Assembly (NCBI GenBank): GCA_958299035.1
Contig: CATQJL010000112.1
Coordinates: 47,760,941-47,824,940, forward strand
Length of the DNA: 64,000 nucleotides
Reading direction: 5' to 3'
Source: Cylicocyclus nassatus
Taxonomy: Eukaryota; Nematoda; Chromadorea; Rhabditida; Strongylidae
The notes beneath the pieces were generated by a model. The model did no database searches and had not been told where the DNA came from. It saw nothing but the letters and a program-made list of their open reading frames with translations. Position numbers and translations under genes: made by a program. Below are positions 22,901 to 35,524 of the stretch, one piece after another; the stretch's first letter is position 1, and each line of letters starts with the position of its first letter.

Positions 22901-25900
22901 TTACTGAAAAATCAGGATTTTCCGGCCAACTTCTCATGGTCTCACTTTTCACGATCTCTTTTTTATATGACTGCTGATCATCAAGATTAGTAACAAGTAG
23001 GCTAATACAGTAGTTTTAAAAGTGCAAATTTGCTCATCGTATGTCCTCGCTAAGTTTTAAAACTAGGAATCGGTCTGAAAAAATATTTTAACAAACTATG
23101 AAATGCAAGCTTATGATAGAGAAAAAGTCGTTTTGTATCCTGTAGATTTGCTCTACTTATCCCTTACTCAAATTCCTTGGAGTTCGGCAGAAAAATTTGA
23201 AAAGTTAACGAAAGTTGGCCATGGCAGAAACTCTTAGTCGCAGTTTAGTCATTTTCTGGGAGCTCGTTGCACAAGTTCAAATGAGGAAACCACGTTGTGG
23301 ATACAGGTTTATAGTTAATTGTTCAATAGAAGCTAAAGCGGGTTACTACTGGGCAACGGTTAATTTGAAAGAGAGTGAGAAATGCGTCGAATGCGTCAAG
23401 AATCTTTCTAGCACCTTTTCTGCGGGATTTATGCCATTTGAGAAAGTTGATTTGCTTTTGTAATCGTATCTTAATGGCTTCAAAAAAAGAGTGCTCTAAT
23501 TACTCATCCTCAGAGGCTCCTGCGGATAACAAAAACAGATTTGAATCATTCTGCGCTTTAAAATAGTATACGGTCCATATGGAAAGATCACTTCAAGCAA
23601 GTGTCTTCTTCGGACCTAATGAAGCTCCCTCGGAAGTTTGCGGGAAAATGGAAAAGTTTATCTGTGATTATTTCGGGTTATTTGAGACACATTTGTATTA
23701 GATCGTTCCGGAAGTTCTTTCCTTCTTTTCAACCCACAGAGAAACAGGAAAACGGAGGCAGGAAAACGTGGGGAAAGAAAGGGGAGAGGCAACGGTTTGA
23801 TCCGCTCTCTTCACTATATGATAGATTTTTGACCGTTCTAATCGTCCAAATCAAAAAGGTCCAAAACTTATGTGAGCTCTCCGATATTTATGCTCCGAAC
23901 CAACCCAGTTGCTTTGGTAGTTGGTCTAGAAACCAACAAATTCGAGAACGGATATTAGGACACATAAGTTTTGGGAACTTTTTACATAACATAGTTTGGA
24001 GTAATATTGTATAAACGTAGCCCAAATTCGGAGCCATGTGATTGTTTGTGCGCTGTAAACAAGCCATTTGTTTGTTTGAGTCTTGCATTCGAAATTCGCG
24101 CGCTTGCGAAAGAACACGCTCGACTCGTGAAACCTGACATGTTCGTCGTGTTTTTTTGGCGCTTCCTCCAGGACCTCATTAAAACGATGTCCCCATTGCT
24201 TCTAACTCCAAAAACGAAGTCCAGTTTGACCCCAAACCATCGGTGCCGGGCCCTGTTTGCAGACTCTTCATTGTGAATTTTTGGAAAAGCCTAAATAGCA
24301 AATAGCTTGCGTAAACAAAGTGCAATGTAATACAATTACAACTAATGAAATTCTTGGGCATCTTCAAATGTTTTCTCAGCATTTTTAAATAACTTTTCCA
24401 AAAGTCCTCATTTTTGCGATGTCACATACACAAACGCTCCAAACACTAAAAAATCGTCGGATTTTGAAACTTCCAAATTCGATTATGATTATGCACCGTT
24501 TTAGAAAAGGATTGAGCATTTACCGCCTCGAAACATCAAATTTCGCATTTTACGTGTACCGCCTGGCGGGACAAAATCAAGAATTATGAAAATTCTATGA
24601 CCAACGGTTCATTGAATTGGGAAGAAAAAACACTCATAAAAAAAGGAAAAATGTGCAACTAATTACCATAGTAGTGCGCCCTTCATGTTCTATGACTCGT
24701 TGGATGACCAAAAGGATTGTGTCAGAAATATAATTTTAAAATTTTGGCAAACCAGCTGTAAATACCAAAAAATTGCCTAACATTGCACTTTGTTTATTAC
24801 CTGACTACAATCAAAGCTTTTCTAAAAGTGCAAAATAAAGATTTTGAGAATTTGTCAAAGTTGGACGTGGTAAACATGGCTTTGAATCAGCGATTATCTC
24901 AATGATCGATTCACCAGCGTAGAAACATGATTACTAGAAAAGTGAAGAAAAGCTGCCTCGAATAGTGGTTGAAGATGTTACCCTGCCTTCCTTTTACGTG
25001 TTTGTATGATAGGTTGAAAAAACGGTAAGTCGGAACGACCTAATATTAGGTGAACCCAATAGTTCGTGCCGTTTTTTCGTTCTATACTTAAATCATCCAG
25101 AATAAAGATAGGCGAACACTCTGTGGAGTGTCCTATTCAGAGTTTCTTCCTCTTTTCAGCAACTATGTTTTTGTTCGGATTTCTTTGCTGTTTGCTTAAG
25201 AGATCGTCAGAATCTTCACCCCTGTTTCTGCCTTCCCTTACTTTTGCTATTTTTTTATTTTCATTCTGTACTTTGGAAATGCTTTGATAACAGTCAGATA
25301 GAGCAAACAAAATGCAACGTAATACAATTTTTGGCATCGATAGCTGGCTTTTCAAATTTTCTAAAATTATCATTTCTGATGCTACCAAATTTGATATTTG
25401 TTTATCCCCAGCTTCGTAAAACATCAGAACGGCAAACAGCTAAGGTGTCATTCGATGCAGCTTTTCCTCTTTTTGAGAGATGTTTTTCTTTCTAATTCGT
25501 TAAGGCATTGAGAAAAAATTACCATAATTCTTGTTTTTAATCGTGCCAGGCGCACCCGGAAATTTTGAACAATATTTCGATGGGTAGAAACTCATTTGTT
25601 TGCTGAAATTAGTGTCTTATCATAATCAATTTTTGGAACGTTCGATTTGCGAAGATTTCATAGTATTCAAAGCTTTTGTATATTTTACGACTTCGTAACT
25701 GTGAAGACACTTGGGAACTTGTTTTTGAAAATAATTAAAAGCCAGCTATCGATGCCAAAACATGGTTTTGTAGCATTTTGTTTACTCTATCCAACTGTTA
25801 CCAAAGCTTTTTCAAAAATCCAAAACAAAAATTCAGAGAATAGCTAAACTTGGGGAACATAAAATGCATATATTGAAGATTGGGCGATTATCGAAAGAAA

Positions 25901-28900
25901 ATTAGAGACATACGAACAAAAACATGACTTCTGTGAGGGGATAGAAATTTTGCGTAGGAAAATGCTAAGAGTGTTTGTCTGTCGCTATTCTGAATGATCT
26001 GAGGATAGATAAAAGACGGTACGAACTTTTGAATTCACCTAATAGAAAGAACCAACCTTTGTTCGCTGTATCTGCGAGTCATCTTGAAACTTCGACCAAA
26101 TTCCTGCCGCTCAATGACATTACATTTGCAGTGGTGGACTTTTCGACCCGTACGCATACTTCGAGGGACAGCATTTCATGACTTCATCAATGGAAACTAT
26201 ATCCAGGGTGTGTTCGCAAGTGTGGATGGAAGGTAAAACAAACTGTTGAGCGCTATGTATTTTTAGGGTCAGTTTGACAAAAGCATCAGCCTTCTACTAT
26301 GTCGGGATTTACCATTTGCTGCAGTTCAAGAAGGCCTAGTTATCGAAAAGGACCGCATTGTCGCTCCCTTGACCATAGCTGTTGGTGAGATGGGTGTAGT
26401 GCAAGACGAACGATAGAATTGTCAACCGCTGCTGCTAATGCTTAGCGATGCATTATCTTTCCTTAAAGACAGTGGCTCTGCAAAACCAAACATCTCGAAA
26501 TTTCAATATGGAAGGTTGCTTGCATCCCAAATAACAGAACGGAGCAGATCCGAGCGCACCACATACTGCGCCTGAATAGAAAACTGCCCCTAAACTCGTG
26601 CGCGCAAGCCATTCTTACACGCGCTCAGACGAGGTTACGGTCCCCTTCCCATGGTCAGAGGCGGCATGCCTCAATGCTTTGAACATGAGGGTCCGGCAAC
26701 GACTCTACATCTCTAACCATTGCGGGGAGTGGTCCACTCGGCCAAATTTAAAGTGAAAAACCTTGGAAATTGCTGGTTTTCAACATTTTGTGCTCTTTAA
26801 AGTGTGTTTTCGAAATCAGGGCGTCGAATTATCCCAGGTAAGCAAAAAAAACTTCAGGTCGAGAATTTGCCGAGCCACTGCCTTTAAGCAGGAGTTTCAG
26901 ACTTATGAAAATGCGTAGAGCTAAATTGAGCGCTAACAACAAGTTTTGCTCAGAGCTCACTAATGAAATTTGGCCTCCAACATGAAAAGCGGTTGCAAAG
27001 TTTCACTTTCCAGGCTGTTTTCCATTATCCTATTATCAATTGAGCCCCAAATAACAAAATCAGTTCATTCTTCGGCTGGGTTCATACTAATCCCGAAGTT
27101 TCGGAATATTTCCAGCACAGTGCGAGAACTGTGCCGGAACTGCGCTGCATTCGCTGCAGCCGCCCGTATGCGGGTTTGAGGGCACGAAATAACGATTTCA
27201 AATACTTTATTAACAGTTTATACAACTACTGTTGAGCGATATTTATATTCAGTTTATACAGTGGATCTTGATCGTTTTCACCACATTTTTGTATTTCGCT
27301 TGATCTTGTGATTGAAAAAGTTCCAAACATTAAAAGGGGTACAAGTATGAGCGTTATTTCGTTCTATAGATTGATGCTGCTTCCATTCGTTTTCATCAAG
27401 CGAAACAGTAATCAAGAACGAAAGAGCAAGCAGTAAATGTTGTGCGAGTAAATTAGGCTGAAACGCCCAAAAACCTAATACTATGAAAACCCAAAGAAAA
27501 ATTCGCAATCGGTTGCTTACTGTCGTTGCATCCTCGATGTCTTCAGCTGCGGCTGAAGATGTCCAGGATGCAGCGACTTTCTGAATTACAAAAAGAGCGT
27601 TTAAAGGTAAAATCACGGAGGAGGAAAATGCGCGCAAACGGAAATAGACAATTTACGCAACAATGACATAAATAGCGGTAATAGAATTAAGATTATTGTT
27701 TCTAGAATGGGGTTTTTTGTCTTTAAAATTTAATTTTTATTTCAATAGAATTTTATTTTCGTTTATTCTGGGTTTCATTCTCGAATCCTGCTTTAAGTTC
27801 GTAATCCTCTACATAACAAAAGCAAGATGTGAGAATGAGACGAAAATGGGCAAAGTTTACATGAAAAGTCAAGTTTTTTTTGAAGGTTAAAAGTTAGTTA
27901 GTTAGTTTAGTTCAAAAGTTTTTTATAAGTTCTCATATCGGAAAGGATAATTGGTGACCCCGGCCATGTTGGTATGCGATGTATACCATAAGGTGCAACT
28001 CGAAATTCTAAATCTGTGCTCGAAATCTGCGAAACGATTATATGAAGGCAATTATGAATTTTTTCGTAAAAAATTTGCATACTTTTAGGTAGTTAAAATC
28101 ACCCAATTTGGTCTATTTTATCGTGGAAGCTACTGAGGAGAATCTTGAAAGGTGTACTTAGTATTTATACCTATCTAAATCATATTCAGCATTTGAAGAG
28201 GAAAGAAAAGTTTTTATTCATGATTTTCACCTTTCGCAGTGGAGCAACTCATTTTTGAAAAAAATAATTATAACTACGTCCAGGTTCTCGTTTCGTAGAT
28301 ATGGAAAAGGGGGGAGGGTAGGAGCGAAGGTGTTGACAATGAATAAAGAGTTGGCACTAATCAGTTCGACAATGCCAACTCTTTATTCATAGTCACTACC
28401 TTCGCTCCTCCAACCAGCATTAAAAGGCGCGTTTTTTGATATGCAAACCATTATGAATGACCGGCGTGACCAAGTATCCTTCCCTGTTTAGACGTAAAGT
28501 TCCCCCTTTTGCAATTTTTGTAGCTCTGTAGAAAACTCCTAACGAGAAGCATTATGTTTCACTACCGGTACAGTTCTGAGCCCTGAAACCGGATGGTGTA
28601 AAACATGTTCAGAAAGCACTAAAATTAGTGTTTTTTCGTTCTGTCAGATGGTTTTTGCCATTGAAAAAACAGAACCTTTTATTTCAGGAACTTATTCATT
28701 GTGGGTACCCAAGCATACTCTCTATCGTTATGAGTCATTTTTTATTCTTCCTATTCTAAGTGTAGCAGGGTCTCGGTAAGTAGAGGTTTCAAGCACTTGC
28801 TGGCAATATCTTTGTTCAAGAGAAGAAACATTCATACGTTTGCTGTTGGCTCAAAAGCTCTTAAACCTCGCCAATAGCAGCCTTGCATTCTATCCGATAG

Positions 28901-31900
28901 AATCGAATACAAGCAGTGGTTATGGTGATGCAAAAATCGATCACAGGTAAAAGCACCTGCATTCTTCTCATAGAAATTTTTGTGTTATAGAACACCAGAG
29001 TTGATCAATGTATCTGCTTTTCTTCGTTCCTGGAAATGTCCACATAGTAAATTACCTGATTGCATGGTGCTGCTAATAGAGGAGTTTGTGTATGTTGTGA
29101 AATTCTCTGCTCAAAGAATTCGGTTCAACTTTGCACTTGCAATTTCAGAGATAAACGCTATCTGGATGAAGACTGGCTCTTACTAACCTCCTACTGGGTG
29201 AAAGAACTCAGCAAAATCTCGTAAGCATAAGTTAACAGAACTGACTAAAGAAGCCAATTCCACAAGTACAAGACGCACCGGTTTTTTTCTATACTCAACC
29301 AGCCTCAATACATCAGAAAATTTCGAGGCCAAAAGACCCACTATCGTACTGTTCCCTACTGAGAAGAATTGTGTAGAAAGAGATTATTTCTCGATGTCCT
29401 GGTGCGGCCGAACTGCTTGCTTCGAAAAAGGTGCACCTTGCACTCGTGAAATTAGGACAGAGTTTTAAGTTTCAAAGAGTTAGAATTGAGAAGTGAAACA
29501 GAAGTTTGGGTAATGTCGTACTGATAAACTGTCTAAAGCAGATTTTGACACACTGTCTGAAGCGAATTGCTACTAATGGACAATGTTATCACAAAACTGC
29601 ATTTTAGGTACAGATTCCCTTCAGTTCATGAGCCAAATTTTGACTGTCTTTACTTACTGGACGAGCCATCCAGAAGGCAGAACTGTAGACGTTCAAGCAT
29701 CTACTTCCCAAACTTTTCAGCTGCTAACATGGTAATTATTTGATGCCGTAGCTGGCTGACTGATAAACTGTTCTGGAATATAGAATAAATTACGTAATTG
29801 GAGGAAAAAGACACTCAGTGATCTGAGCAAATGGTGTGCTAAAGCGCACTGCTATAGCGGTAGGTTTATTAGCAAATATAAAGAAAGATTTTCCTTCCTG
29901 TTTATTGGAATCACTCATAGAGACTGCTTATAATGGGTCGACTAAAGGCCAAGTTTCACGCGACTATGAAGCTACTCTAAGAACGCGTCTAAATAACGTG
30001 AGTCTTATCTTTTGTAAAACAAAACTAATTGAAACAATCTATGAGTATATATGTACAAAAACACTCTTCTCAAACGCTGATTTTTCTCGCTATCTCCGCG
30101 ATCTTCTGAGAAAAGTCGTGAAGTTTTTGATGGCACATTGCACTGCTGCAGAGGTTGTAATGGACGTTGCGAGAATTTCTTGCTTTTTTCGAATTAAAAA
30201 TTGGCCTTGTGATAGTGTTTTGTCACTGATGCTGCTCGGGAGCATAAAGCTGCGACTTGTCTAGCACTGACGGTTGAGTATCTAGTAGCGCATCTATTAG
30301 AAAAAAAAAGTCTGTGACTTCTTGTGTAGGGCACCTCCAAAGATAGCGAACATAAACATGTGATCAGGTTTCAAGATTAGTATGTCCGTAAACATCTCAT
30401 TTGGAAAGGTCATAGTGGTCTCGGGTGTCTGGTGATCTAGCGCAAAGATGTGTACTTTAAGCATGGTATAAAACCATGTTGTCGCTGTTGAGCGCGATAG
30501 ATTTCAAAGCAATATAAACGAACAATTTTATCTAGACTTAATCACAGGTTGATCTCCTTTGGTGAAAATTCTTTTTTTGACATATGGCTGTGGAGCTTCG
30601 CAGTGATCAAGAAATCTAAAGATGTCTCTTTCCACTTTTGCTTCGTTTATCTATATGTTTAATGTATCAATACGGTCAAGGTTGAACGTCACTATTATAA
30701 CGTACCACTCTTGTTTAGGCACTAATAATCGTCAACAATCACCAGCGCAAGAAAGGCATTGGGCTTTTGCAGCGGTTATATCAACCGTATTTTGGCATTA
30801 CGATTTTCTGTGGAAGCTATAGTCCCTTGGAGTACAAGGATGAAGGTTTTAGAGCTTTAATAAGATCTTTGCGAGATTTATATACCTGTATGGTTATAGT
30901 GTTTGGCATGACCGAGAGAGAAAACCGAAAGTTACGAATTCTCAAATTAGGACTTGACTCAGATTTATAAATTCAAGTCACAAAACACACCAAACATAGA
31001 AACATTTTCAAAACGTAGTTCAGGGGAGTTTCCGGAAATCATTTTTCCATTCAACTACATCCACATTTCTCGTGTAGAGCTGATGAAGGGGATCTTTTTC
31101 AACTACTGCCTCTCAAAAGCCAAGGAGCTTAATCTGCGAAATGTAAAAGGTGAGGTGTTGTACTTCCTAGTATGTGTTAAAAACTATTAGGATCTTAGGA
31201 TATTTCCTGGCTGGGGATGACGCCATCTTCAACTTTTGGCACAAGCTTGATTTGAGCGAGATTCTGTTTCCCGTTGACGGAGGTGAACTGTTTCAAAGAA
31301 ACTGGTGGTGGACTTCAAGATATGGTTACTTTCTCTTACGAGTAGCTACATGTGCATTTACAATGATGTGTTCAGGAAAGAGAGCGACAAAGCGTGCATC
31401 TCGCATTTTTGAAGAAATGTCGAGAGTAAACAATAAAATCAAAAGAATCTTAGCCTGTTACCAAAAAGGGGTAAGCCTGTAAAGTACACATTGACGCTGA
31501 CACCTTCAAAAACTAAAAAACGGTAGGCTATAGCATAGTCACCCCCTACCCTTTCATCTGGGAGTTTTTGCGATATCTTGATTGGAATAAGCAATATCAA
31601 ATTACCTATTGGTGTTACTGTGGTATTAAGCAAGCATGATATTAGGCCGTCAGAAAGTTAATGCTGTTTTCTTGCTACTTTTTAGCAAGATAATCAGCCT
31701 CAAACCAAGAACGGTCGAGGGGCATTGTTTGATAGAGCAAAGCAAGCTTTACAAGATGGCATTTATAAGGCTGAACTAAGTTCAATCTATGGAAAGTTTG
31801 AACTCAAAATTTGAAGAGTCTCTAATGCCCAAAAAAATCGAAAAAAATCGGATTTCCGTTCAAAGAATTCCTGGAAACCTCCCAATTGCATACATCTATA

Positions 31901-34826
31901 CTTTCAATACCAGACATTCATATGCGCAGTTGCTGCATTTTTTCTTGACCAGGAACTGAGAAAACGAAAACCTTCGAGTTTTCTCAAAGCAAAGCTGAGC
32001 CCCTCTCACATAAGTAATTTTATACTATCAGCCTAGTTGAATATAGATTCTAATCTATAGAACAATAGATTTTCGGCCTAATCCGTGAGGTAGTTTTCGA
32101 GAAATGTCGAATTTAGCACTGAAACTGAATGTGAGGAGAAAAAAGCTAAAATTGATATATCTCGAAGACTATCGCTCGGAATAGGCTGAAAATTTGCAGT
32201 TATACTTACTTAGCTTGTAGTATAAATTCACTTATGTGAGAGCGGCTTAACATTACTTTAAAAGACACGAAAACTTTTGTTTTCTTAGTTTCTAATAAAA
32301 AAATGACACAGAAACTGCGAATCTGAATATCTGATATCGAAAATAAAGACGTATGCTAGTGCGAGTTTCTAAGAAATTTTTTAGACGATCTGAAAAGGTA
32401 ATATTGTATTCGTAGCATGCTCACTTACCTTCCTGTACTAACTCCCAGCCCCGTAGCTCAAAACTCGCCAGAAATCGGAAGACATCGTTAGACAACGAAG
32501 GTAGCCCACGGCAGCCCCTACGAGCCGATGTGTGTGTGCGTGCAGAGTTTATCTCGGATCGGTTTGGAAATGGAAATTTTCTATTTTTCTGTTCGGAGTC
32601 TGCATACACACAGATACATACAAACGGACTAACAGACATTCATCTTTTTATATAGATTAAATACAATGGGGAAAAAGAAGGTGCAATGAATATTATAATA
32701 AGCATGGTCAAAATAATTTTGTTAGGGTACTAAAATAAGATTTTTCATACATCCAAATGCAAATGTGGAGGTGGCAAAACTTCTAATTCACAGTCTAAGT
32801 TTTTCATAATAACGCTTAAATTCAAAATTATTTCCCCTTCTGCCGGTACGCAGTAGCTCCACATATCTCGATTTCAGAAAGGAATAGCCTTTCACTAAAC
32901 GTTACAGTCATGAAGCTTGAAAGGAAGATTTTTGAACTTCGTATATTGAGGAAGAATGTATCGGTGGTTCGTAGGCTTTACAGTAGCCTGAGGCGAAATA
33001 GCGCCTCTTGATGTGTGTTATACAGAACACATTAGCTGTTGAAGCTTTATGAACAGTCGATTAGCACACGTGGGTGCAGTGGTAGAATGCTGACGATTAA
33101 AGGCGGAGCAAAGTAAGTTGACGCTCATCTGGGCAATAGACACACTCATATCACAGCAGGTCATGCTTATGGCATGACCTTTACGGTAATCTGGCGAGGA
33201 ATGGCACGGCTGTAAGGAAGTGCCGACAATGTCGGCACACTCCGGCCAGCAGGAGAAATGAGAACGACAAGATGAAACACGAGAATAATATGTACATATA
33301 TCAGAACTGCTTTCTTTGTCGGGATATCGCACTGGACGTTGTCGAGTTGGCAGACAGGTGAAAATATAGCCCATGCTAGAGGTGGTACGGTGGAGGGCAC
33401 GATCTTGTGGAGAAGTTGATGTGAAAATTGGATGCTGATAGTGAAGTAAATCCACATTAACGTTGTCAATTGGGACACAATAGAGGTCCAGCTTTGTTCC
33501 CTCCATATCGGTGCAGCTGAGGTCCTGTTGTTGTAATGTTCTTTGCCGACGATCTTCCGAGCAGTTGCCTTAGGCGTCGTGACCTGTATCAGGGCTGGGG
33601 TGGCAATAACTTGACATGCTGTTATGTTATGCATGGGATCTCCACAGGCCGAGAATTTGCAGTTGGGAGTTTCGTCTTTGCCCTCGTCACTTTCGTTTTC
33701 ATCTTCAATTGTTGGAATTGCTTCTTTCATCGTTGGCGTATCAGTTGAGGTAGCGTCTAGTTCTGCCAAAATTTTGCTACCCGTCTGATTTCTGGGCAAC
33801 ATCTGCTCATTCCTACTTTCACATCTTATTGCGGAGAAATATTTCCTGAGTCCTATGTTTTCCAGTTCTATTTTTGCATCAGTTTCACGTTCTTCTAGTG
33901 TGTCAATAAACATCTGGGCATTAGTAGCGATTTGGAAGTGACTTATCTCTTTGTTGAATGTATCCAAATCTTGTGCTATCACTTGCTTTGTAAGTTTACA
34001 CTTCTCGCTTTGGTGCAGCTTCCTTAGTACTTCGCTTTTCGATCGTACCAAGTGTAATCCCAGGAGGATGTCGAAGATGCAGGTTGGTAGTACGCGCAGT
34101 TTGTCGATGCATACTTTTTGTCGCTCTTGTTCATCGTCTGGAAGTATAATTGTCTCACCATGGCTCGCGTACTTTCGTAGTGGTTCCGCTAGTCTCTTGG
34201 CGTTCATCTTCACATCTTCCATTTGGCGATACAGAGTGATCATTGCTCCATTGTGGCCTTTGTTTTGTCCTTGGGAGCGCATGGTATCGGTCTGGTTTTA
34301 GCCGATGCACCAAATGTATCAGTGGTTCGTAGGCTTTACAGTAGCCTGAGGCGAAATAGCGCCTCTTGATGTGTGTTATACAGAACACATTAGTTGAAGC
34401 TTTATGAACAGTCGACTAGCACACGTGGGTGCAATGGTAGAATGCTGACGATTAAAGGCGGAGCAAAGTAAGTTAACGCTCGAAAAATGCAATTTTGTGA
34501 CTGAATAACCCTGCAGCGTACATTTGTCCGGTGCATGTCCTAATATGTGGAAGGTACGGTATCTCATTATTGTCTTTTTAGCTGATTGAGAATGGTTATA
34601 ATGAAGATGCGCTTGTTCACATTGCTCGTGACACTAGCAAAACGCTAAGTGATTTGTAAGTTTGGATCAGAATTGCCAACTTAAGCTGCTAAGCTTATGA
34701 GTTCAGTTTTTATGTCCCCCAAAAAAGATTGGTCTATATCGCAGAGGTCATTGAAGTGTTCTTCGAAGCTGGTGTGTTTGTCGAGCTCACAATGATGAAG
34801 ATTCTGCAGACTGTCCTGCACATCAG
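19952..34826 (+). CDS. DUF288/STELLO-family glycosyltransferase-like gene (incomplete)
   Basis: Nineteen exons read on the plus strand: 19952-20062, 20112-20196, then 22397-22507, 22557-22632, 26132-26207, 26267-26384, 28688-28775, 28821-28946, 28991-29089, 29149-29220, 29608-29731, 29784-29859, 29921-29997, 30719-30845, 31024-31149, 31199-31324, 31376-31470, 34582-34655 and 34707-34826. The last 17 join with unbroken phase and no stop (about 570 codons). At least one exon is missing between 20196 and 22397, and both gene ends are not found. Family landmarks in order: IHAIRKGAKYIYEDSEN, FDYSNTSSGLVY, FAAVQEGLV, APLTIAVGTYS, LLAQKLLNL, LLQRLYQPYFGITIFCG, NVKGYFLAGDDAIFNFW, NWWWTSRYG, FYVPQKRLVYIAEV. 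Plant STELLO proteins are Golgi-located and support cellulose synthase; nematodes have an expanded, poorly studied set. Oddity: where relatives as I remember them carry an acidic DTDDDN-type motif, this copy reads EDSEN. Long introns hold hairpins and an LTR element. Confidence 0.85.
20200..20282. repeat. CACACCA microsatellite
   Basis: Low-complexity run of CACACCA/CACACA units starting just after the donor of the exon ending at 20196, inside an intron of the DUF288-family gene. Confidence 0.95.
20609..20966. repeat. Inverted repeat with an internal 34-bp tandem duplication
   Basis: AGAGAGAAAAACCGTAGTTT near 20612 is mirrored by AAACTACGGTTTTTCTCT near 20940-20957. Just inside the left arm, 20632-20699 holds two adjacent 34-bp units containing GAGTAAAGTTTACAACATAG. 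Probably a degenerate MITE in an intron. Confidence 0.55.
27523..27580. repeat. Imperfect 58-bp hairpin
   Basis: GTCGTTGCATCCTCGATGTC, then TTCAGC, loop TGCG, then GCTGAA and a diverged complement ending GATGCAGCGAC. Located in a long intron (26385-28687) of the DUF288-family gene. The remainder of that intron has no supported feature other than the hairpin at 28320. Confidence 0.7.
28320..28409. repeat. 90-bp hairpin (37-bp arms)
   Basis: The left arm AGGAGCGAAGG...AATAAAGAGTTGGCA is mirrored on the right with few mismatches around a 16-bp loop. Probably a small MITE, 280 bp upstream of the exon at 28688. Confidence 0.75.
32436..32662. repeat. Diverged copy of the CTCCCAGCCCCGTAGCTC repeat family
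   Basis: It starts AACTCCCAGCCCCGTAGCTC, passes through a TCGGATCGGTTTGGAAATGG block and ends in ACAGACATTCATC plus TTTTATATAGATT. This is the same left-to-right order as the right arm of the palindromic satellite at 39.7-40.2 kb. The central part is replaced by unrelated sequence. Lies in the intron between the exons ending at 31470 and starting at 34582. Confidence 0.6.
32957..34481 (-). mobile_element. Non-autonomous LTR retrotransposon with gag-like ORF only
   Basis: Two direct repeats of about 168-171 bp flank the element: 32957-33127 (TGTATCGGTGG to GACGCTCA) and 34315-34481 (TGTATCAGTGG to AACGCTC). They share about 95% of bases, with one 3-bp gap. Between them, on the minus strand, an open frame 34282-33167 (371 residues) begins 32 bp inside the upstream LTR. 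It encodes a charged, largely helical protein and a Cys/His cluster near its middle (CKFSACGDPMHNITAC, a CCHC-like knuckle with wrong first spacing). The C-terminal third is probably frame-shifted. There is no protease, reverse transcriptase or integrase, so it depends on a full-length relative. It sits in an intron of the DUF288-family gene in antisense orientation. I cannot assign it firmly to BEL/Pao or another clade. Confidence 0.75.
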
Positions 34827-35524
34827 GTAGTATATATTCTCGTTGTTAGCAACACATTAAGTCCTTTCTTCGAATCACAATCACATTTGAATTTTTACTA
34901 CATAGTGACATATACTGAAAACAAGTTTGCACAAGAAATTTGGGCTACTTAACAAATTAAAATGAAAATGTGTTCTCAATAAAGAACATAATATCAGCTT
35001 GATGCAGAATTGAGCTCTTCCCGTACGACTTTTTTCCCAAGTTTTTTTCAGGCAGATTTCGAAAGCATGAAAACTCCTTTCATGCGCTTTCTAAATGAGG
35101 CTCTAACAGGCTTCCATACTTGACGTTTTGCAGAAGTTGAAACATGGCGCTCAGAATCAAAATTTTGTTGAGTTCACTTTTTTAGCTAGAATTTGAGCGC
35201 AAATGAATGCATACTTTTGAAAAAATAGCTATTGTACGTGATAATAATAAGTAAAACACTTCGCGCTTTCAAATATTTTCCTTGTAAGATTTTTTTGGAA
35301 GCATTCTTGTCAGTTATTGATAAGGGGAAGCTACACTGCTGCTATAGCCTTAGCTTCAAAATTAAATAGTTTGAATTGAATCAAAAAGAATACAATCATT
35401 CCTTTATCTTCTGCTTGTCTTACTTTGGGCAATGCGAGATTCTTCAGATGTTCCAATTTGACCCTATCGGGACAGCTTATATATGGTTTTTCACTGACAT
35501 AATAACATATCGAACCTCTAAAGG

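Noticed and set aside
26208..26232. Extension of the exon at 26132 to the GT at 26233
   Set aside because: That donor breaks the phase with the next exon; the donor at 26208 restores it and the family sequence.
29836..30264. 142-residue open frame
   Set aside because: It runs through two real exons of the DUF288-like gene (29784-29859 tail, 29921-29997) and their introns; the spliced reading explains the conserved part.
31686..31814. In-frame extension of the DUF288-like gene ending in TGA
   Set aside because: It fits the phase of the preceding exon, but the family's next segment is found at 34582-34826, which joins to 31470 in phase. The short piece has no family resemblance.
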